NCBI GenBank assembly: GCA_027314705.1
Contig: DAHVAJ010000115.1
Span: forward strand, 1-35,173
Length of the DNA: 35,173 nt
Source: Acidimicrobiaceae bacterium
GTDB lineage: Bacteria; Actinomycetota; Acidimicrobiia; Acidimicrobiales; RAAP-2
Direction of reading: 5' to 3'
In this document: positions 16,605 through 24,300 of the stretch, one piece after another
How the letters are laid out: each line of letters begins with the position of its first letter
How positions within the stretch are numbered: the stretch's first letter is position 1
Notes under the pieces: generated by a model
The model's database searches: none
Told to the model about the DNA's origin: nothing
The model's input: the letters and a program-made list of their open reading frames with translations, nothing else
Made by a program: the position numbers and the translations under genes

Positions 16605-16622
16605 CCCCCGGGCCCCCGGGGG
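16605..16622 (+). terminator. GC-only hairpin after the PIG-V-like gene
   Basis: CCCCCGGG at 16605-16612 pairs with CCCGGGGG at 16615-16622. It directly follows the 28-bp duplication. There is no T tract, so termination would have to be of the T-less kind proposed for actinobacteria. Confidence 0.35.
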
Positions 16623-16629
16623 GAGCCAC

Positions 16630-16635
16630 TATCCT
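16630..16635 (+). promoter_or_regulatory. possible -10 element TATCCT for the flavoprotein-flippase pair
   Basis: The same hexamer serves uvrA. Here it predicts a start near 16643 and a leader of about 190 nt. Confidence 0.4.
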
Positions 16636-16651
16636 TCGTCCTCGCAGGGGC

Positions 16652-16671
16652 GGGCCCGCTTCGGCGGGTCC
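16652..16671 (+). promoter_or_regulatory. UUCG-tetraloop hairpin in a long leader
   Basis: GGGCCCGC (16652-16659) pairs with GCGGGTCC (16664-16671), with one G-T wobble, around a TTCG loop closed by C-G, an exceptionally stable RNA hairpin. It begins about 10 bases after the predicted transcription start. The rest of the leader to 16835 is GC-rich, has no evident coding sequence, and ends with GAGGA (16816-16820), a distant ribosome site. Confidence 0.5.
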
Positions 16672-16835
16672 ACCGCCCGCCGGGCGTCCCGTGGGAGGCG
16701 GGGCACCGCACCGGCCCACCCCTCCCGGTCCCCGGCGCCTCCCGGCCTCCGCCCGGACGGGCCGGAGCCTGCGCCCGACAACCGACGACCTGCCCCGCAG
16801 CCCGGGGCCATCCACGAGGAACGGACCCCCACCGC

Positions 16836-18377
16836 ATGGCATCGCCGAACGCCCCCGACATCGCCCCCGAGCCACCCTCGACCGACCGTCCGGTGGTGGT
16901 GATCGGCGGGGGGCCGGCGGGCCTCACCGCCGCCCTCCGGCTGGCGTCGGCGGGCGACCCGGTGGTGGTGGTGGAGCAGGACGACGTCCTCGGCGGCATC
17001 AGCCGCACCGTGGAGCGCGACGGATGGCGGTTCGACATCGGCGGCCACCGCTTCTTCACCAAGGTCACGCCGGTCGAGGAGTTCTGGCACGAGGTGCTCC
17101 CGCCGGAGGACTTCCTCCTCCGCCCGCGGATGAGCAGGATCTTCTACGGGGGCAAGTTCTACGACTACCCGATCAAACTGGGCAACGCCCTCTCCAACCT
17201 CGGCCTCCTCGAGGCCGTCCGGTGCGGCCTCTCCTTCCTCTGGGTCCGGGTCCGCCCGCCGAAGGACCTCTCGACGCTCGAGGGCTACATCGTCTCGAAC
17301 TACGGCTGGCGGCTCTACCGGCACTTCTTCAAGACCTACAACGAGAAGGTGTGGGGCGTCTCGGCCTCCGAGCTGTCCGCCGACTGGGGGGCCCAGCGGA
17401 TCAAGGGGATGTCGCTGTGGAACGCGGTGTGGGAACCGATCCGCTCGTCGTTCGCCGGTCGGCGCAGGAACAAGGCCAAGCAGGTGACCAGCCTCATCGA
17501 GGAGTTCCAGTACCCCAAGTACGGGCCCGGGATGATGTGGGAGCGCTGTGCCGAGCAGGTGGTCGAGCGGGGCGGGGAGGTCCGCCTGCAGACCGAGGCG
17601 GTCGCCGTGCACGTCGAGGCGGGCGAAGCGGTGGCCGTGACGGTGCGCCGGGACGGGGCCGAGGAGCGGCTGCCCGCCGCGCACGTGATCTCCTCCATGC
17701 CGTTCACGGCGTTGGCCCGGATCGTCGACCCCCCGCCGCCGGCCGACGTGCTCCGGGCCGCCGCCGACCTCCACTACCGCGACTTCCTGACCGTCGCCCT
17801 GGTCGTGCCCGAGGCGCGGGGCTTCCCCGACAACTGGATCTACATCCATTCGCCCGACGTGAAGGTGGGGCGCATTCAGAACTTCGGGTCCTGGTCCCCC
17901 TTCCTGGTGAAGGACGGCCGCACCTGCCTCGGGATGGAGTACTTCGTCTTCGAGGGCGACGAGCTGTGGCGCCTGCCCGACGACGAACTGGTGGCCCTGG
18001 CCACCAAGGAGTTGAAGACCATCGGCCTGGTCGATCCTTCCGACGTGGCGTCCGGGTACGTGGTCCGGATGCCCAAGGCGTACCCGGTCTACGACGACAG
18101 CTACCGGGACAACGTCGACGTCCTGCGCGCCTGGTTCGAGGCGCACGCTCCGAACGTGCACCCGGTGGGCCGCAACGGCATGCACAAGTACAACAACCAG
18201 GACCACTCGATGTACACGGCCATGCTCACCGTGGACAACATCCACGGTGCCCACCACGACATCTGGTCGGTCAACGTCGAAGAGGAGTACCACGAGACGT
18301 CCGGCGGCCGTGCCGACGCCGGCGTCCCCGCCCGCACCGGTCGGGACGCCCCGGTGCTGCCCCGGCGCAGCCCATGA
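16836..18377 (+). CDS. FAD-dependent oxidoreductase, UDP-galactopyranose mutase-like
   Basis: The protein has 513 residues. A Rossmann FAD-binding site starts at about residue 20 (VVVIGGGPAGLTAALR), followed by VLGGISRTV and FDIGGHRFFTK (about 65-75), the His-Arg box of the UDP-galactopyranose mutase/COG1232 group found in glycan clusters. Later motifs include PKYGPGMMWE and the C-terminal flavin contact NGMHKYNNQDHSMYTA. In true mutases the enzyme converts UDP-galactopyranose to the furanose. This longer relative is often labelled an amine or protoporphyrinogen oxidase, so the exact substrate is open. Its position next to a flippase and an AftD-like gene favours furanose-sugar work. ATG 16836 is the only reasonable start; its stop overlaps the next ATG as ATGA. 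Confidence 0.82.
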   Translation: MASPNAPDIAPEPPSTDRPVVVIGGGPAGLTAALRLASAGDPVVVVEQDDVLGGISRTVERDGWRFDIGGHRFFTKVTPVEEFWHEVLPPEDFLLRPRMSRIFYGGKFYDYPIKLGNALSNLGLLEAVRCGLSFLWVRVRPPKDLSTLEGYIVSNYGWRLYRHFFKTYNEKVWGVSASELSADWGAQRIKGMSLWNAVWEPIRSSFAGRRRNKAKQVTSLIEEFQYPKYGPGMMWERCAEQVVERGGEVRLQTEAVAVHVEAGEAVAVTVRRDGAEERLPAAHVISSMPFTALARIVDPPPPADVLRAAADLHYRDFLTVALVVPEARGFPDNWIYIHSPDVKVGRIQNFGSWSPFLVKDGRTCLGMEYFVFEGDELWRLPDDELVALATKELKTIGLVDPSDVASGYVVRMPKAYPVYDDSYRDNVDVLRAWFEAHAPNVHPVGRNGMHKYNNQDHSMYTAMLTVDNIHGAHHDIWSVNVEEEYHETSGGRADAGVPARTGRDAPVLPRRSP

Positions 18378-19945
18378 GGCGCACGCCGTCGGACCGTGCC
18401 GGACCCGACGCCTCCGGGGCCGTCGGCGGTTCCCGGCCGGCCGAGGGCCCCGCCACCGGTCCCGGCTTCGACCTGCTGCTGGAGGACGTCGACGTGGTGG
18501 CCGACCCGGTGGCCGAGACGGCGGCCCTGGGCCCGGCCGTCGGGGTGGCCGCGGCCGGCGGCCCGCTGGTCCCCCTCCCTTCCGGGGAGCCCGTCCCGGG
18601 GGTCGGCCCGACCGGCGAGTCGGTCCGCACCGGCCTCAACCAGGCCGGGCCGGTGGCCGTGGCCGGCCTGGTGGTCAACGGCGCCGCCGCGCTGTTGGTG
18701 GTCGGCGTGGCCCGGCTGGTGTCGTCCCAGGCCTACGGCGAGATCGCCCAGATCCTCGGCCTGTTCCTGGTCCTGTCCGTCCCCGGCTCGGCCGTGCTCG
18801 TCGGGGTGGTGCGCCGGGTCACCGGGCTCCAGGCCGCCGGCCAGGGCGACCAGGTGCGGCGCTGGGTCGCCCGGGTGCACCGCCTCAGCCTCGTGGCCAT
18901 CGGGATCGAGCTCGTCGTCGCCCTGGCCGTCCAGGGGTGGATCGCCCGCCAGCTCAAGCTGCCCGACGGCCGTGCGATCGTCCTCATCCTCGTGGCCGCC
19001 GGGGTGTGGATCCTGCTCAGCATCGACCGGGGCCTCCTGCAGGCCCACCGCAGCTACCGGCCGCTGGCCGGCAACCTCCTGGTGGAGGGCGTCGTCCGCA
19101 CCGTGCTGGTCCTGGGCCTGGTGGTCGCCGGCGCCGGCGTCACCGGCTACGCCCTCGGGGTCCTGCTGGGCGAGGCCGCCGCCGCGGTGCACGCGCACTG
19201 GCTGGCCGACCGGGCCTGGGCCGACCCGGCCACGGCGCCGGTGCGTCGGGAGGACCCCGGGGCCGCGGTCGTCCTGGCCCGACGGCGCCTGGTGGCCGAC
19301 GTGTCGGCGGCCTTCACCGGCCTGGCCCTGCTGGGCCTCCTCCAGAACGTGGACGTCATCCTCCTCGGCCGCCTCGACCACGCCAACGTCGGTCCCTACG
19401 CGGCCATCTCGGTCGCCTCCAAGGCCCTCGTGTTCGGTGCCCTGGCCCTCGGCGCCTACCTCCTGCCCGAGGCCACGATCCGCTGGAACGAGGGGGGTCA
19501 CGCCATCCGCCAGCTCGGCGTCACGCTGGTCTTCCTGGCCGTGCCGGCCGGGGTGCTCCTGGCCATCGCCGTGGTCGTCCCGCGGCAGTTCCTGACGCTC
19601 GTCTTCTCGGCCCGCCTGAGCGGCGGGGCGCCGGCCTTCGCCACGCTGGTGGCGGCCATGCTGTGCCTCTCGGTGACGGTGCTCCTGACCAACTACCTCT
19701 TCGGCACCGGGTCCCGCTGGATCGTGGTGCTGTTGGCGGCCGGCTCCGGGCTGGCCGTGGTGCTGGTCACCCGGGCCGGTGGCGGCATCATGGCCACGGC
19801 CCGGGCCGATCTGCTCGTCCAGGCCCTGCTGGTCGTCGGGATGGGGATCGCCTTCGTGGGCATCCACGTCCGCCACCGCGGCCGTCACTGGAGCCCGCGC
19901 CGGGGGTGGGAGAAGGTGGCGACCACGGTGCGCCGCCGCGGATGA
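18374..19945 (+). CDS. polysaccharide flippase-like membrane protein (MATE/Wzx superfamily)
   Basis: The protein has 523 residues. After a low-complexity cytoplasmic extension of about 80 residues it has about twelve hydrophobic helices with the pattern of Wzx/MATE lipid-linked glycan exporters, including the early VARLVSSQAYGEIAQILGLF, the central LQNVDVILLGRLDHANVGPY and a basic C-terminal tail (RRGWEKVATTVRRRG). A role in moving polyprenyl-linked sugars to the outer leaflet is inferred from topology and context. The start codon overlaps the stop of the flavoprotein gene (ATGA), so the two are made together. The extended N-terminus has biased composition and may be poorly conserved. Confidence 0.78.
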   Translation: MRRTPSDRAGPDASGAVGGSRPAEGPATGPGFDLLLEDVDVVADPVAETAALGPAVGVAAAGGPLVPLPSGEPVPGVGPTGESVRTGLNQAGPVAVAGLVVNGAAALLVVGVARLVSSQAYGEIAQILGLFLVLSVPGSAVLVGVVRRVTGLQAAGQGDQVRRWVARVHRLSLVAIGIELVVALAVQGWIARQLKLPDGRAIVLILVAAGVWILLSIDRGLLQAHRSYRPLAGNLLVEGVVRTVLVLGLVVAGAGVTGYALGVLLGEAAAAVHAHWLADRAWADPATAPVRREDPGAAVVLARRRLVADVSAAFTGLALLGLLQNVDVILLGRLDHANVGPYAAISVASKALVFGALALGAYLLPEATIRWNEGGHAIRQLGVTLVFLAVPAGVLLAIAVVVPRQFLTLVFSARLSGGAPAFATLVAAMLCLSVTVLLTNYLFGTGSRWIVVLLAAGSGLAVVLVTRAGGGIMATARADLLVQALLVVGMGIAFVGIHVRHRGRHWSPRRGWEKVATTVRRRG

Positions 19946-19972
19946 CCACGACCGAGGGACCGGCCCGGTGGG

Positions 19973-19978
19973 TACACT
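19973..19978 (+). promoter_or_regulatory. -10 element TACACT before the GT4 gene
   Basis: GGGTACACT fits GGTAnnnT. Predicted transcription begins near 19986, two bases before an out-of-frame ATG that opens a 16-codon reading frame, and about 50 bases before the GT4 start. Confidence 0.5.
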
Positions 19979-19987
19979 CGTCGCCCG

Positions 19988-20038
19988 ATGACGTGCCGAG
20001 GCGACGAGGGCGTGCGGACCCGGGAGGAGGCCGCGTGA
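19988..20038 (+). CDS. candidate 16-codon leader ORF coupled to the GT4 gene
   Basis: ATG at 19988 opens a short frame (MTCRGDEGVRTREEAA) that ends in TGA at 20036-20038. The stop overlaps the GTG start of the glycosyltransferase (20035) as GTGA. The frame's ATG lies almost at the predicted transcription start, so it could be read as a leaderless message, and the GGAGG motif for the downstream gene lies inside it. No repeated amino acid points to attenuation. This is a proposal from geometry alone; the short frame could be chance. Confidence 0.35.
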   Translation: MTCRGDEGVRTREEAA

Positions 20039-21321
20039 GCGCGGGCCCCGACGGGCCCTCGGAGGCAGGGCCGGCCGCCGTGCTCCCGCTCCGGGACGAC
20101 CGCCCGGCCGGCGTGCGCCCGTACGTCGTCGATGCCTCCGCCGGCCGGGCGGAGGCCCCGGTGCCGCTCTTCGCCGGCATGGAGCTCGGCGCGATCGCCG
20201 AGCGGGCCGGGCTCCGCCGCATCGACATGGTCGCCTGGCGGGACTACGACGATCCCGAGGCCGGGGGGTCGGAGCTCCACGCCCACCGGATCCTCACCGC
20301 CTGGTCGGGCGCGGGCCTGGACATCTCCCTCACGACCTCGTCGGTGCCCGACGGCCGCCGGGTGGTGCGGCGCGAGGGCTACCGGGTCATCCGCCGGGCC
20401 GGCCGCTACGCCGTCTTCCCCCGCTCCATCCTCTCGGGCGCACTGGGGCGCATCGGGTCGGGGGACGGGACGGTCGAGATCTGGAACGGCATGCCCTTCT
20501 TCTCGCCCCTGTGGACCCGCAGCCCGCAGATCACCTTCCTGCACCACGTGCACGACGAGATGTGGGGGATGGTGCTGCCCCGGACCATGGCCCGGTTCGG
20601 CCACGCCATCGAGCACCGGCTGGCTCCGCCCGTCTACCGGCGCAGTCGCATCGTCACGCTCTCGCACTCGTCCAAGGCCGAGATCGTCGAGCGCCTGCAC
20701 CTCCCGGCCGGGCGGATCTCGGTGACGCCGCCGGGCGTCGAATCCCGGTTCACCCCCGGTGGCGAGCGGTCGGCCGACCCCCTCGTCGTGGCCGTGGGCC
20801 GTCTGGTGCCGGTCAAGCGGTTCCCGCTCCTCGTCGAGGTGCTCCTCCGCCTGAAGGCCACCCACCCGCGTCTGCGGGCCGTCATCGCCGGCGAGGGGTA
20901 CGAGCGGCCGGCCCTCGAGGCCCTGCTCCGGCGGCACGGGGCCGAGGAGTGGCTCACGCTGGCCGGGTTCGTCGACGACGACGCCCTCCTCGCGCTCTAC
21001 CGTTCGGCCTGGGTGGTGGCCTCGACCTCCCTGCGCGAAGGATGGGGCATGACCGTCACGGAGGCCGGGGCGTGCGGGACGCCGGCCGTGGTGACCCGCA
21101 TCGGCGGGCACGAGGACGCGGTGGTCGACGGTTCCTCCGGGCTCCTGGCCGACACGGCCGACGACCTCGTGGCCGCGCTCGACGCCGTCCTCGCCGACGA
21201 CGTCCTCCGCCGGCGCCTCGGCCAGGGTGCCCGGGAGCACGCCGGCCGGTTCACCTGGGAGGCCACGGCCCGCGGGGCGCTGGCCGCCCTGGCCGAAGAG
21301 GCGCTGGCCCGCCCTCGCTGA
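20035..21321 (+). CDS. GT4-family glycosyltransferase
   Basis: The protein has 428 residues and no membrane segments. The N-terminal half has WRDYDDPEAGGSELHAHRIL, the acceptor-side glycine loop, and LHHVHDEMWG. The C-terminal half has the donor-binding region VAVGRLVPVKRFPLLVEVL and EGWGMTVTEAGACGTP, the EX7E motif of retaining GT4 enzymes. It probably adds a sugar from a nucleotide donor to a lipid carrier in the cytoplasm, before the flippase step. GTG 20035 is chosen for the strong site GGGAGGAGG just upstream. An alternative in-frame ATG at 19942 overlaps the flippase stop as ATGA, but its extra 31 residues look non-coding and precede the TACACT promoter. Its 3' end is 8 bases from the convergent AftD-like gene. 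Confidence 0.88.
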   Translation: MSAGPDGPSEAGPAAVLPLRDDRPAGVRPYVVDASAGRAEAPVPLFAGMELGAIAERAGLRRIDMVAWRDYDDPEAGGSELHAHRILTAWSGAGLDISLTTSSVPDGRRVVRREGYRVIRRAGRYAVFPRSILSGALGRIGSGDGTVEIWNGMPFFSPLWTRSPQITFLHHVHDEMWGMVLPRTMARFGHAIEHRLAPPVYRRSRIVTLSHSSKAEIVERLHLPAGRISVTPPGVESRFTPGGERSADPLVVAVGRLVPVKRFPLLVEVLLRLKATHPRLRAVIAGEGYERPALEALLRRHGAEEWLTLAGFVDDDALLALYRSAWVVASTSLREGWGMTVTEAGACGTPAVVTRIGGHEDAVVDGSSGLLADTADDLVAALDAVLADDVLRRRLGQGAREHAGRFTWEATARGALAALAEEALARPR

Positions 21322-21329
21322 ACGTCGGC

Positions 21330-24300
21330 TCAGGCCGGACCGGCGGTCGGGGCCGGGGCGGGCCCGCGCCCTCCGGCGGGGGAGTCCTCGGGGGCGTCCT
21401 CCCCCCCTCCGCCCCGCCGGCGACCGCCCCGGCGGCGCACCACCTCGACCACGCCCTCGGCGCCCAGGAACACGATGGCGCCCCAGGCCCACCGGCCCGC
21501 CGTCTCGAAGTAGCCGGGCCAGGCGCCGTTGTCGGGGAGGTGGACCTGGGACTGGTGGACGGCGACGTAGAGCCCGGCCACCACGACGCTGGCGACCGCG
21601 GCCGCTCCGAGCAGGATGCGGAGGCGGGGCACGAGGAGCACCAGCGCCGTGGACCCCGCCACCGCGGCCCCGGCCACCGGCGAGGCGATGGCCGCGGCCA
21701 CCGCGCCGGCGACCAGGCCGGCCAGGAGGGCGACCGTCACCGGGGCGCGGGTCCCCTCGGCCCCGAAGGGCAGGACGAGCGTCGGCCGGTCGGCTCCGGC
21801 GGTGGCCTGGGCGACCGGCGCCGTGACCGACTCCTCCTGGACGCGCCGGCGGGCGGAGTGCCGGCCCTTCCGCCGACGGCGCACCGGCCAGAGGGCCAGC
21901 ACGACACAGGCCACGAGGGCGAGTCCCGAGAGGATGAGGGCGAGGTCGACGCGCTGTTGCGGCGTCCACACCAGGTCCACCGTGAGCGTGCCCCCGTGCG
22001 TCGACCCGGCCACGGCGGCCGGGTCGACCCGCCATCCGTTGGCGAAGGCATCGACCAGGACCGGCCGGCCGAGGCCGGGGCCGCCGACCACCGTGGCCCG
22101 CCACCCGCTGTTGATGCTCTCGCCCAGGACCAGGTCGAAGGGCGCCGCCCCCGGGGAGGTGTCGACCCCCGAGATCGTCAGGCGGAGGCTGGTGGCTGTC
22201 TGGTGGTCGACGTGGACGGTCGGTGCCGGGGCGACCGGGGGCGGCCGGACCGTGGTGGGCGAGGCCAGGGGGAGCGCGCCACCCCCGGGGGCCGAATCGA
22301 GGACCAGCTGATCGACGTCGAAGCCGGTGGTGGAGCCGAGGGTCGAGCGGATGGTGTGGGTTCCGGGCCCCAACGACAGGCCGCCGGCGTCGGGACCGCA
22401 CAGCGAGATGGTGAGCGGGTTGCGATCGAGGGCGGCCTGTGACGATCCGGTGACCGTGACCCACAGGGGGGCGCCGTCCACGGTGAGCAGGTCGCCGCGG
22501 CACGAGGAGGGGATCTGGGCGGGCACCGGGGCCGCGCCCACCCCGGGGATCCCGACCTCGGCGATGCCGAGGGGCAGGGCGATGGGGGTCTGCGAGTAAT
22601 AGTCGAGGGTGTTCTCGAGGCGCACGGTGTCGAAGGTGATGCGGACGGACCGGCCGCTGAGGGTCGGGAACCGTAGGGGCACGTCCACCACCGAACCGGC
22701 CACCGGCGAGTCGGCCAGGGGGGGCAGGTCCACCGTGGCGCTGCCGCTGTCGGCGGTCACGGTGATGCGTGTCGGCACCGAGTGGAAGCCGTCGGCCACC
22801 ACCTGGAGGTCGAGGTGGTCGAAGGTGACCGGCTGGGCGAAGTGGTACTGGAGCCACTGGCCGGTCTGCTGGGAGGCGCCGAAGCCGGGCTCCCAGAGTG
22901 TGCTCGAGTTGTGGTCGAGGGTGGCGATGGCGCCGACCCGGAGGTCGCCGGGGAGGCGACCGCCCGAGTAGGCGACGGTCCCCGTGTAGTTGGCCCCGGG
23001 CCGACCGACCAGCCGGTCGATCTCGTCGTCGGGCACCAGCGGGGAGATCCGGGCCTGGCCGGTGAGCGAGAACGTCCGGGCCGTGGGCAGCCAGAACTGG
23101 CGGGCCAGGGTGGTCTCGGGGTCGGAGCGGGGCGGGATGCCCGAGCTGCGCAGGCGGGTCATGACCAGGGTCAGCCGGTCGAACAGCGAGGCCGGACCGG
23201 CCGCCCGGAGCAGGTCCTGGGGCAGGGCGATGGTCTCGTTGACGTTGATGCCGGCGATCCCCACCTCGGCGAAGCCGACCGAGCTGTGCGAGCCGATCGG
23301 GGCCGAGGGGTCGGTCACGTGCACGCCGGCGACGGTGAGGCGCAGGGTGGTGAAGGTGCGGGCCGGGAAGGCGACCACCTGGCCGGCCGGGGTCCGCGAC
23401 GCCGGACCGAGGGCCACCGTCACCGGGTGACCCCCGTCGAAGGTGAGGCGGACCCGGGTGATGTAGCGGTCGGGGAGCCCGGTCTGGGGCTGGACCAGGA
23501 CCAGGGAGTGCTCGGTGCGGGGCCGGAGGAGGACGACCTGCCACCACTGGCCGATCTGGTTGGCGAACGAGTCGGTGAGCCAGGCGGTCTTGATGTTGCC
23601 GTCGAGGGCCGCCGCCGGCTGGTCCTCGGGCAGGTAGGTGATGGAGGAGCCGTAGGAGGAGGCCGTCACCGAGGAGACGCCGTGGAGGACGGCCGTGGTC
23701 TGGGCGTCGGGTGGTGCCCCCGGGAAGAGGTCGAGGGGGGCGTTGCTCGGGTCGTTGGTGTTGGGCCGCTGGGCCGCCGTCTCGGTGTAGCCGGTGTTCT
23801 CGTTGAGGGAGTTCCACCGGTACCCCTGTTTGCGGTTGGTATCGGTCACCACCAGCTGGGCCGGGTGGGACAGGGTGGCCTGGCGGAGGGCGGGGTGGGT
23901 GTCGAGGGTGCCGGCGTAGAGGATGGAAGGGTTGCCCTGGAGCAGGCCGACCGACGACGCCGCGGCCACGCCGCTGGCGTCGCCGGCCACCACCAGGGGA
24001 TCGACGGTGCTCTCCGCCCGGACGATCGGACGGGGGTTGGCCACCGTGTACGAGACGAGCGGCGACGGCCACCCGCTGTTGGCCGGCACGGCCAGGGCGG
24101 CCTCGTTGACGTTGGGGAGGAGGGGCACGTTGGGCCGCGGGGTGCCGTAGGACACCGGGTGGCTGAGGCCCGGCGGCGTGGTGGCCAGCTGGGCGGCCAG
24201 CTGCTGGGGGGCGGGCGTGTCGTAGCGCTCGTAGGCCTGGTCGTACTGGACGAGGACGTCCCCGGCGCTCAGCAGCGACGACATGGGTCCGAGGGCGTTC

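Noticed and set aside
19942-20034. Longer start for the GT4 protein at ATG 19942 (ATGA overlap with the flippase gene)
   Set aside because: Not excluded, but the added 31 residues look non-coding, the interval holds a good -10, and GTG 20035 has a much stronger ribosome site.
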